DNA of 64,000 bases from Cytophagales bacterium (lineage in GTDB: Bacteria; Bacteroidota; Bacteroidia; Cytophagales; UBA9547): NCBI GenBank assembly GCA_013297755.1, contig JAAFIH010000003.1:91657-155656 (forward strand), in the 5' to 3' direction. Below the pieces are notes generated by a model. It made no database searches and was not told where the DNA came from. It saw only the letters and a list, made by a program, of their open reading frames with translations. Shown here piece after piece: positions 9,083 through 16,724 of this stretch (positions are counted from its first letter, which is position 1; each line of letters starts with the position of its first letter). The translations under genes were made by a program, and so were the position numbers.

Positions 9083-10189
9083 GTGTCAAAAAAAGGAAGA
9101 GTTTTAGTAGCAATGAGCGGAGGCATAGACTCTTCGTTGGCAGCCGTAATGCTACATGAGCAAGGTTACGAGGTCATAGGTATGACCATGAAAACATGGG
9201 ATTATGCTTCTTCGGGAGGTTCCAAAAAGGAAACTGGTTGCTGCAGTTTAGATTCTATCAACGATGCGCGCAATATTGCTGTTAATCTTGGCTTTCCACA
9301 TTATATATTAGATATAAGAGAAGAATTTGGCGACTATGTTATCAACCATTTTACAGACGAATACCTAGCAGGACGCACCCCAAACCCTTGTGTGCTATGC
9401 AACACGCACATCAAATGGGATGCACTTCTCAAAAGAGCCGATAAACTAGATTGCGAATTTATTGCCACAGGCCATTATGCCAGCCTTAGAGAAGAAAATA
9501 ATCGATTTGTAATATCAAGAGGATTAGATGAAAATAAAGATCAATCTTACGTGCTATGGGGAGTATCTCAAGAAAGTTTAAGCAGAACAATGCTACCTCT
9601 AGGGCAATTTCGCAAAACTCAAATTAGAGAAATGGCCACAGAAAAAGGCTTTTACGACTTAGTAAATAAATCAGAATCTTACGAAATTTGCTTTGTACCC
9701 GACAATGACTATCGTGGATTTTTGAAACGCAGAATACCCACCCTACAAGATGAGGTGAAAGGAGGAAATTTTGTAACTAAAGATGGCAAAATTATAGGCA
9801 CCCACGAGGGCTACCCATTTTATACCATCGGCCAACGCAAAGGATTAGGTATAGCCTTAGGATACCCTGCTTTTGTAACCGAAATCAGAAAAGAAACCAA
9901 CGAAGTTGTGATAGGCACTATCGATGAATTAGAACGAAATGGAATGACAGTACAAAAATTGAATTTTGTAAAGTATGCCAATATAGAAGGTCGAAAACTT
10001 GATACAATCACTAAAATAAGGTATAAAGACAAAGGCACAGAAGCCTTGATAGTACAAAAAGGAAATAAAATTGAAGTAGAATTTTATGCAAAAGTCAATG
10101 CCATAGCTCCAGGACAAGCAGCAGTTTTTTATGAAGGCGATGATGTAGTTGCTGGCGGATGGATTGAAAAAAGCTATACATTAAATTAA
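9083..10189 (+). CDS. mnmA: tRNA-specific 2-thiouridylase MnmA
   Basis: Installs the 2-thio group on wobble U34 of Lys, Glu and Gln tRNAs using ATP. The 368 residues are normal for the family. The PP-loop SGGIDSS is at residues 12-18. The catalytic cysteine of NPCVLCN and the second cysteine in YEICFVPD are both present, as are ATGHYA and FYTIGQRKGLGI. The start is GTG at 9083: the first ATG lies inside the PP-loop and would remove it. A TAATTTTG box at 9058-9065 is a candidate -7 element, close to the GTG. The ybaB-like gene follows 37 bp later. Confidence 0.95.
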   Translation: MSKKGRVLVAMSGGIDSSLAAVMLHEQGYEVIGMTMKTWDYASSGGSKKETGCCSLDSINDARNIAVNLGFPHYILDIREEFGDYVINHFTDEYLAGRTPNPCVLCNTHIKWDALLKRADKLDCEFIATGHYASLREENNRFVISRGLDENKDQSYVLWGVSQESLSRTMLPLGQFRKTQIREMATEKGFYDLVNKSESYEICFVPDNDYRGFLKRRIPTLQDEVKGGNFVTKDGKIIGTHEGYPFYTIGQRKGLGIALGYPAFVTEIRKETNEVVIGTIDELERNGMTVQKLNFVKYANIEGRKLDTITKIRYKDKGTEALIVQKGNKIEVEFYAKVNAIAPGQAAVFYEGDDVVAGGWIEKSYTLN

Positions 10190-10226
10190 TATTTAAGTAA
10201 TAATACAAAAAAAATAATCAAATAAT

Positions 10227-10553
10227 ATGGATTTATTTGGAATGATGGGCAAAGTAAAAGAAGCCCAAGAAAAAATGAAACAAGCCCAAGATAAAGCCGC
10301 TTTTTTGAGAGCTGAAGGCGAATCTGGAGCTGGTATGGTCAAAGTTACCGTTAGCGGAAATAGAAAAGTACTCAAAATAGATATAGATCAATCTATCATG
10401 GATGATAAAGAAATGGTACAAGACCTGATAGTAGCAGCTACCAATATAGCACTTGCAAACATAGAAACTGAAATAAAATCTACCCTTGCACAATCAATGG
10501 ATGGCGTTTTACCAAACATTCCAGGGTTGGATTTGAATCAATTTTTAAAATAA
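10227..10553 (+). CDS. YbaB/EbfC family nucleoid-associated protein
   Basis: Small DNA-binding protein of 108 residues, full length for the family. It begins MDLFGMMGKVKEAQEKMKQ, a charged helix, followed by a beta hairpin (MVKVTVSGNRKVLKIDID) and a C-terminal helix rich in Ala, the alpha-beta-alpha fold of YbaB dimers. The family binds DNA with little sequence preference. It is usually found next to dnaX-recR, but here it follows mnmA, so the usual link to recombination genes is absent. Confidence 0.88.
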   Translation: MDLFGMMGKVKEAQEKMKQAQDKAAFLRAEGESGAGMVKVTVSGNRKVLKIDIDQSIMDDKEMVQDLIVAATNIALANIETEIKSTLAQSMDGVLPNIPGLDLNQFLK

Positions 10554-10565
10554 TTGAATTAAATT

Positions 10566-10595
10566 TTTGATTTAATAATAAAATTACTATATTTG
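10566..10595 (+). promoter_or_regulatory. Bacteroidota-type promoter of rplS
   Basis: TTTG at 10566-10569, an 18-nt spacer, then TATATTTG at 10588-10595. This matches the TTTG / TANNTTTG consensus for the phylum's primary sigma factor. The leader before the rplS ATG is about 35 nt. Confidence 0.65.
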
Positions 10596-10633
10596 CATCC
10601 CTTTTTATACAGCAAAAAGAAATAAATAATCAA

Positions 10634-11002
10634 ATGGCTAATATATTAGATTTCGTAAATAAAGAAATAACTGGTTCAATCCTAGAAACCATACCTAGCT
10701 TTATAGCTGGCGATACAGTAAATGTTCATGTAAAAATCAAAGAAGGTGCAAAAGAGCGTGTACAGCAATATCAAGGTGTTGTGATACAAAGAAGAAGTAG
10801 CGGCCACCCAGGCGAAACTTTTACTGTACGCAAAATCTCTAATGGCATAGGTGTAGAGCGTGTATTCCCTCTTATATCTCCATCAATCGAAAAAATTGAG
10901 CTTATCAGAAGAGGTAAAGTTCGTAGAGCTAGATTGTTTTACCTAAGAGAAGCAAAAGGTAAAAATGCTAGAATTAAAGAAAAAATAGTTTTAACTAAAT
11001 AA
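10634..11002 (+). CDS. rplS: 50S ribosomal protein L19
   Basis: Large-subunit protein at the 30S-50S interface. The 122 residues match the family length. Hallmarks are [19 protein letters not shown], the [10 protein letters not shown] segment, [18 protein letters not shown] and the basic end [13 protein letters not shown]. It has its own promoter and a strong terminator, so it is monocistronic here. In many bacteria it follows rpsP-rimM-trmD, and none of these is adjacent. Confidence 0.97.
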   Translation: MANILDFVNKEITGSILETIPSFIAGDTVNVHVKIKEGAKERVQQYQGVVIQRRSSGHPGETFTVRKISNGIGVERVFPLISPSIEKIELIRRGKVRRARLFYLREAKGKNARIKEKIVLTK

Positions 11003-11006
11003 TATT

Positions 11007-11043
11007 AAAAAAAACTCTTATCAAAAATAAGAGTTTTTTTTTT
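11007..11043 (+). terminator. Rho-independent terminator of rplS
   Basis: Stem AAAACTCTTAT / ATAAGAGTTTT with a five-base loop and a following run of T, starting 9 bp after the rplS stop codon. Confidence 0.85.
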
Positions 11044-11120
11044 CCTTTAAAATTCGATTATCGAATACTGTATTATCTTCTACAACAGGGATAAAAATTG
11101 GAAAGCAAGTGTTGGAGTGA

Positions 11121-11328
11121 GGTTTTAGTTGTGGAGATATGAAAATATAAGGACTTTATTTTGTTTATTTTAATCGTTACAAACGATTATTTCGACCGCC
11201 CCCGTTGCAAACGAGGGCGATTGGGTTTTAGTTGTAGAGATATGAAAATATAAGGACTTTGTTTTGTTTATTTTAATCGTTACAAACGATTATTTCGACC
11301 GCCCCCGTTGCAAACGAGGGCGATTGGG
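11121..11328. repeat. Two tandem 103-bp copies of a REP-like unit
   Basis: Two nearly identical units of period 103. Each carries the phrase GAGATATGAAAATATAAGG and two palindromes: AATCGTTACAAACGATT and CGCCCCCGTTGCAAACGAGGGCG (written here as a stem-loop, not continuous evidence of coding). A third, partial copy with both palindromes is at 53019-53100. No transposase is present in the window. Confidence 0.75.
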
Positions 11329-11344
11329 TAAATCCAAAAAATAT

Positions 11345-13822
11345 TTATTGCACCACCAATTTTACACTTTTTGAACCAATATCTGTGGTTAGTTTTACAA
11401 TATACAGCCCAGGACTGAGTTCGCTTTCTGGGATAGTATATTGATAGTTGCCTGCTTCTTCATTTTGGGTATTTATTACTGATTTGGCAAGGCTACCCAT
11501 AGCATCAAATATTTGGATATTTACTGCATTGCTATATTGGGGAATATCATAATATATAGTTGCAGAGTGCTGCATGGGGTTTGGGGCTATTTTGAGGGAG
11601 AGGATGGAGGAAAAGTTATTTGATTTTTCTAAATTTAAACTATCTTCTGCTAGTCTTGCACAACTTACAAAACATCTAAAATGTTTCATTCGTATGTTTT
11701 TTGAGATCACTTTATATTGGCCATAATACTTAAATTTCACATCTAATCTATAATAAAATTCCTCTTCTTCTTTTAAGTTTCCCCATTGCCAGTCTGATTT
11801 TGCAACTAAATTCATAGTTTTGCCTGTTGTAATAGACCAATGAGAATCTCTACCATTAGGATGTGGATAAATAATCCATTCTGGATTTTCTACGAATGTT
11901 TCACCATCTGTTGCTGAATTAACTTGATTGGATACAAATTCAAATTTACGTGCAGGAGAGGCACCTATGCTACCTGTATAATATTTTATTAAGCCTTCTC
12001 CATAAGTTTTTATTTCAAAACTTGGTTCTGTTAAATAGGCCTGAGATTTAACATTGGCATCTGGACAGTAAGCTCCAAATTTAACAGGTTCTACACAAGT
12101 ATTTTCATTAGCACTTTGTTCTGTATATGCTTCAAAAGGTAAATTGTTAGAATCAAAACCCTCAGCTAATATTACCATATCGCCTGCTACATATTTAATT
12201 TTTCTAAATATTTTAGGTATGTACTTAAATAAATCTGGTGTTAAAAGTTTCGTATTACCTACAAGTATATCTTGTCCTACTATTTTTATTGAATTCGAAT
12301 TAGCAATTTTTGTTTGTAATTTTGTCATTTTGCCAGCTGTTTTTATCAAATATAAATTATGTAATAGCATATACTCAAGTCCATTGAGATGTTCTTTGTT
12401 TTTGTTTACATTTGCATCATAAAAATTTCTTATAAATTTATTGTGTTTTTCGTCTGCGTTCCAAAGATATGTTCCTCGATCTTCGTTGTGTTTTTCTCGA
12501 CATTGCATACCATCACAAGGGGCATCTTGTAATTGTTTGTAGATATAAGGATTGATATTTTCTGAATTAAATTCATAAAGAGTGGCATTTAGCAATGGCT
12601 GTAAATAGCTTTCAAAAGAACCAAAATAACTTACTAATTCATCATAAGTTGTAGTACCTCCTTTGTAGTTTGACATGGCAGAAAGAATGCCAGCATATCC
12701 AGCAGCAAAATCGTTGCCAGAATTTTGTTTAAAGCCAAATGCATTTATGATATAAGGGCCATATTTAGATTGGTCGCTACGTGAATAATCACAAACTCTG
12801 TCAGGTTTAGTAAGTGTAGATATAAAATTTGAATAAAAAGCAGAGCTTGTAAAATTTATATCATTTGGAATTGAAACCCTATTGTTTCCAAAATTATCAT
12901 GTATTTTTGTTAGTGGATATTGATGAAGACTAATATCTGGTTCTAATCCTGCAGGATATTTATAATAAGTATAAAGTCTCCAATCAAAATTATGGGCTCT
13001 TTTTAAAATTCTTGTAATTGTTTCTTTTGCCCATTGTTGTGGTTCAAAACTTATATAAATATTGGATTCATTTTTTGCACCCATTTGAACAGGTGCATAT
13101 TTGGCAAATAAAGTCAACCCTACCAATAAATAAGTTATTTGATCTGGACTTAAAATATTACCACCTCCTTTTAAGTACCAATCAGTAATAAAATCTTTTT
13201 TGCTTCCATCGTTTATACAATCAGATTTTGAGTTTTTTATGAAAATACTTCTTAAAATATTAATACTTTCTATACTTTTCATTTGAGGATAATATCTTTG
13301 AGCAATTCTTTTTTCATCAAAAAATCGTCCTAAAAATTCTCTGGTAACATCGTCCCTTAACATCATTCCATCTTTCACTTTGTAATTTCTCTGTTCAATA
13401 AAGTCATCACCTAAAAAAACTTCAGAGTTTGCATCAAGTCTATCTAGTGCAGATAAAGCTTCAAAAATCTCTTGTTCTAAATCTGAAACATTTTCATTTG
13501 CATTTTTTAAGAGCTTCCACTCAGTAATTAAAGTTCCAAGATATAACCCAAGTAAAATAGTACAATCTCCAAATCTTATGTTTGGAAATTTAGCCATATC
13601 TATTTCGCCATATCCTGTTATGTATTCTTTAGTGCCATGAGCAATGGTTTTGATTTGTGATACAGGCAAAGAATATCCACCAATAAAGCTATTACCAAAG
13701 CCCCTGAGTATAAAATTATCATTGAAATCAGTCCTATAATTCCAATATTTTTCAGTTATGGTTTGTTGAGCAAATGAGTCAAATAGAAACATAAAGCATA
13801 AGATAAAAGTATTTTTTTTCAT
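11345..13822 (-). CDS. Secreted protein with T9SS type A sorting domain, function unknown
   Basis: An 825-residue protein with a Sec signal peptide (MKKNTFILCFMFLFDSFAQ). The C-terminal 80 residues form a type A sorting domain: IAPNPMQHSATIYYD, then VNIQIFDAMGSLAKSV and a final LSPGLYIVKLTTD..SVKLVVQ. It should be exported by the type IX system and attached to or released from the surface. I recognise no catalytic domain in the central part. It is the last gene of the operon headed by the fibre-like gene at 16725 and overlaps the preceding lipoprotein gene by 4 bp, so translation is probably coupled. The second fibre operon also contains a T9SS-A cargo protein. Confidence 0.75.
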   Translation of the reverse strand: MKKNTFILCFMFLFDSFAQQTITEKYWNYRTDFNDNFILRGFGNSFIGGYSLPVSQIKTIAHGTKEYITGYGEIDMAKFPNIRFGDCTILLGLYLGTLITEWKLLKNANENVSDLEQEIFEALSALDRLDANSEVFLGDDFIEQRNYKVKDGMMLRDDVTREFLGRFFDEKRIAQRYYPQMKSIESINILRSIFIKNSKSDCINDGSKKDFITDWYLKGGGNILSPDQITYLLVGLTLFAKYAPVQMGAKNESNIYISFEPQQWAKETITRILKRAHNFDWRLYTYYKYPAGLEPDISLHQYPLTKIHDNFGNNRVSIPNDINFTSSAFYSNFISTLTKPDRVCDYSRSDQSKYGPYIINAFGFKQNSGNDFAAGYAGILSAMSNYKGGTTTYDELVSYFGSFESYLQPLLNATLYEFNSENINPYIYKQLQDAPCDGMQCREKHNEDRGTYLWNADEKHNKFIRNFYDANVNKNKEHLNGLEYMLLHNLYLIKTAGKMTKLQTKIANSNSIKIVGQDILVGNTKLLTPDLFKYIPKIFRKIKYVAGDMVILAEGFDSNNLPFEAYTEQSANENTCVEPVKFGAYCPDANVKSQAYLTEPSFEIKTYGEGLIKYYTGSIGASPARKFEFVSNQVNSATDGETFVENPEWIIYPHPNGRDSHWSITTGKTMNLVAKSDWQWGNLKEEEEFYYRLDVKFKYYGQYKVISKNIRMKHFRCFVSCARLAEDSLNLEKSNNFSSILSLKIAPNPMQHSATIYYDIPQYSNAVNIQIFDAMGSLAKSVINTQNEEAGNYQYTIPESELSPGLYIVKLTTDIGSKSVKLVVQ

Positions 13823-14415
13823 TTTCTTAGTGTTAGTTTTACAGATTTGTCTTTATTTTCAAATATAAATTCAGTTTCGTTTAATTGTGTAAATTGCCAT
13901 ATTATCCAATTAGATCTTCTTATCTTTAATACATCAATAAATGAATTTTTCAAAGAATCTGTTGCATTTATACCAAGTTGATAGGTATTATCATTTATTT
14001 TTAAAATTTCTCTATCAGTTATAATTTTAGTACTTTTTGGCAAAAAATTTATATATATCATTTTAAAGTTTGTTACGTCTTCGTTGTTTAAACATTCTCT
14101 GTAAGAATCAGCTTCAGAACCGCCAGCTCTTTTGCACAAATCATCATAATATCCTCCAATTTCTAATTTTTGGGCATTATACTTTTTTAATGTATCATTA
14201 CTCAAAACTGAATTTATGTATACATTTGTAATGGAATAAAAGCCTTTGTATTTGTTATAAAAATCAAAAAAAGGTTCATACTTTTTTTTACATTCAGTAA
14301 TTCTTTTTTCTACAGTTGAAGATTCGCAATAATAAGGTACTTGCAATAAACCACCACAAGAGTTTACTAAACATACTAAAAATAAAATAGCTATATAAAA
14401 TTTGTATTCTTTCAT
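13819..14415 (-). CDS. Lipoprotein, paralogue of the next upstream gene, lipocalin-like end
   Basis: 198 residues with lipoprotein signal and lipobox CLVNSC (Cys at residue 20). It is clearly paralogous to the gene at 14412-15002. Shared blocks are CE.STV..RI.ECKKKY, YSIT..Y...VLSND.L.KY and the end TEFIFENKDKSVKLTL, which recalls the last strands of small lipocalin-like lipoproteins. Six or so conserved cysteines may form disulfides in the periplasm or on the surface. It overlaps both neighbours by 4 bp, so it sits inside a tightly coupled operon. Function unknown. Confidence 0.65.
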   Translation of the reverse strand: MKEYKFYIAILFLVCLVNSCGGLLQVPYYCESSTVEKRITECKKKYEPFFDFYNKYKGFYSITNVYINSVLSNDTLKKYNAQKLEIGGYYDDLCKRAGGSEADSYRECLNNEDVTNFKMIYINFLPKSTKIITDREILKINDNTYQLGINATDSLKNSFIDVLKIRRSNWIIWQFTQLNETEFIFENKDKSVKLTLRK

Positions 14416-15002
14416 TTCTTTAATTCTAATTTTACAGTACGACTTTCGTTTTCAAACACAAATTCAGTGTTACTTTTTTGTTTAAATATCCAAAATGTTT
14501 TGGTATTTTCTGTTCTAAATTTGAGAATATCTACTATGTTTATTTGTGGTGGACTTAAAGATAAAATTTCCATTTTATAGGTATTGTTACTTTCACTTAT
14601 TATTTCTTTTTTTGTTAGTAATTTTGTACCCTTCAATGCACCATTTATATAAAATATTTCAAAATAGGGAATGTCTTCGCCTTCCAAACAATTACTTTCG
14701 ATGTAATATGTTTTTCTTTTGCAAAAATATTGCCCATCAAAATCTTGTATTTCTATACTTTTTATTTTGTACTTTGATAGTGAATCGTTACTCAGTACAT
14801 TATCAAGATACAACCCAGTAATTGAATATTCGCCTACATATTTAGTTTTAAAATCTATATAACTTTTATATTTCTTTTTACATTCGTTTATTCTTACATC
14901 TAAGGTACTTGCTTCGCATACTTCTTTTTGTGAGCCTGGATAATTGCAACCACCAAAACTTAAATAAAAAATTAATATGGTAAAATTTATAAAATTTTTC
15001 AT
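14412..15002 (-). CDS. Lipoprotein, tandem paralogue of the following gene
   Basis: I choose the ATG at 15002 because it gives a proper lipoprotein signal (MKNFINFTILIFY then the lipobox SFGGC) and a length of 196 residues, almost equal to the 198-residue paralogue. The frame is open further upstream to 15059, but that would run into the preceding gene. The mature part aligns with the paralogue throughout: CEASTLDVRINECKKKY, YSITGLYLDNVLSND, NTEFVFENESRTVKLELKK. The pair therefore arose by tandem duplication and has diverged strongly. Function unknown. Confidence 0.62.
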   Translation of the reverse strand: MKNFINFTILIFYLSFGGCNYPGSQKEVCEASTLDVRINECKKKYKSYIDFKTKYVGEYSITGLYLDNVLSNDSLSKYKIKSIEIQDFDGQYFCKRKTYYIESNCLEGEDIPYFEIFYINGALKGTKLLTKKEIISESNNTYKMEILSLSPPQINIVDILKFRTENTKTFWIFKQKSNTEFVFENESRTVKLELKK

Positions 15003-15042
15003 ACAATAAAATTTAAAAATTATTCGATAAATGTTACCTAAC

Positions 15043-15972
15043 TTAATATTTGTATTCATATACAGTAGAATCAGATGTTAAAATATCTTTTCGTTTGTAG
15101 TTAGAAATACATTTATTTTTGATAGTATAGGTAAAAACTTCATTTTGTTGAAAGCCTAGTGAGGAATTATATTTTTTTGTAGCCATCAAATTTTTGTTTC
15201 TGTTTCTACCCCTTAAATATGGATTAGTGCCGCTTGGACCTAAGTCTTTGTCAAAAATTATCCATTGTGGGTGTGTAGAATAAGTGTAGTCTTCTGTGAT
15301 AGTTTCTGTTGGAATATTACTGATAACATTAAACTTATGTATTATTTTTTTTATTAAATTATTATCAGAGTTGTAGGAGTACAAAATAGAGTCTTTTCTT
15401 ACTATACTATTTTGACTAAATGTAAAATCTATTTGCCATCCTGGTCGTCCACAATCATTATAGTTTCCCATAATAATACTATCTGTGGTCTTATTTTTGG
15501 ATTTGTATACAGCATTAATGATATTTTTTTTCACATCGTAAGTATAGTTATATGAGATGGTATCCACACCTGATCCATAATCGCTAATTTCTATAAGTTT
15601 AGTAATAATACCACCTTCAATATAAGTATATATATAGTCTTGTTTTTCAGTAGCAAAATCTAAATAACTTGAAATAAGATTTTGATTGTTGTCATATTTT
15701 AGAAATTTTGTACCTAAAAGAGTAGTTTCATTAAAAAAACTAATATTCTCTATGTTTTCGCCTTTAAAAGTAAATTTTTGGGTTAAACCAAATTCATCTA
15801 TTGATAAAGTTGGTTTGCAACTATTTTCTATAATAGGGCAAAGTACCAATGGTGTATTATTGGGTAAAGGATTTTGATTATTGCCTGTATTTTTAGGATT
15901 TGCATCATCTTTTTTGCATGCAATAGTAAATATGAGGTAAAAGTAAACTGAAATTAGCTTTATATTTTTCAT
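15043..15972 (-). CDS. Lipoprotein with YD-repeat-like segments
   Basis: 309 residues. Lipobox FTIAC (Cys at residue 19) is followed by an Asp/Asn/Pro-rich linker (KKDDANPKNTGNNQNP), typical of surface-directed Bacteroidota lipoproteins. The mature part contains spaced motifs such as KFLKYDNNQNLISSY, YNYTYDVKKNIINAVY and ILYSYNSDNNLIKK, which resemble the Y-D-x-x-G-N-L units of YD/RHS-type repeats in single-domain form. It is the third gene of the operon, 33 bp after the preceding gene. Function unknown. Confidence 0.6.
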   Translation of the reverse strand: MKNIKLISVYFYLIFTIACKKDDANPKNTGNNQNPLPNNTPLVLCPIIENSCKPTLSIDEFGLTQKFTFKGENIENISFFNETTLLGTKFLKYDNNQNLISSYLDFATEKQDYIYTYIEGGIITKLIEISDYGSGVDTISYNYTYDVKKNIINAVYKSKNKTTDSIIMGNYNDCGRPGWQIDFTFSQNSIVRKDSILYSYNSDNNLIKKIIHKFNVISNIPTETITEDYTYSTHPQWIIFDKDLGPSGTNPYLRGRNRNKNLMATKKYNSSLGFQQNEVFTYTIKNKCISNYKRKDILTSDSTVYEYKY

Positions 15973-16005
15973 ATTGTTTTTTTTTGTTTTAGTAATATTT
16001 TAAAT

Positions 16006-16707
16006 TTAAGGTTTAGGGCCGTAATAGATTAACCTAGTGTGGTAGTATGTGTTCCAAAAGTAAAATTCTTTGTATAATGTGCCTACCTCTTTATTGTAAT
16101 TTATATAATCCAAACAAGATTCTTGTTTTATAGAATTATTGATATAAAGTAAACATTTTGCAATATAGGTTGAAGAAAAATTACCAGCTGGTACAGCTAA
16201 AATTGGTTTACTTTTGCAAACAACAATTTCTGTGCTACCAAATCTGTCATCTTTTTTAGAAATTGTATCATTTATTTTTAGATTAGTTTTATAAAAAATT
16301 TCTCTATAATAATAGTTAATTTCAATAGAATTTTTAAAAGAATTTTCATACCTAAATCTAAACAAGGTTCCTAAAGAGTCGAAGTATATAAAATTTGCAT
16401 TTGTATTTCCAATAGCCACATATTTTAAATTTTTGATAATAGTATCTTTAAAAAATTTTATAGTATCATAAATATTACTCCATTGAATAGTGTTGGGCAT
16501 ACCATCTACAGTTGTTGTTCCACTTTGGTATACCCAAATATTGCCAGAAGTGTATGTTTTTATGGCACCAGTATCAATTTTTGGTTGGTCTTGCTTAGCA
16601 TTGAGTGGTTTTGGGTCGTCTTTTCGGCACATCGTAAGAACTAAAGAAAATGATACCAAAACTATCCCAAAATATCGTTTTGTGTTTTTTTTCAAAATAT
16701 TTTTCAT
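16006..16707 (-). CDS. Lipoprotein of unknown function
   Basis: 233 residues with lipobox LVLTMC (Cys at residue 27) followed by RKDDPKP, a charged linker. The mature part has a beta-rich pattern (GNIWVYQSGTTTVDGMPN, FIYFDSLGTLFRFRYEN, AVPAGNFSSTYIAKC), the last resembling a VPAGTF-type motif seen in other Bacteroidota lipoproteins. It begins 17 bp after the fibre-like gene, consistent with cotranscription. No function can be assigned. Confidence 0.6.
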   Translation of the reverse strand: MKNILKKNTKRYFGIVLVSFSLVLTMCRKDDPKPLNAKQDQPKIDTGAIKTYTSGNIWVYQSGTTTVDGMPNTIQWSNIYDTIKFFKDTIIKNLKYVAIGNTNANFIYFDSLGTLFRFRYENSFKNSIEINYYYREIFYKTNLKINDTISKKDDRFGSTEIVVCKSKPILAVPAGNFSSTYIAKCLLYINNSIKQESCLDYINYNKEVGTLYKEFYFWNTYYHTRLIYYGPKP

Positions 16708-16724
16708 ATAAATTGTTTTTAAAA

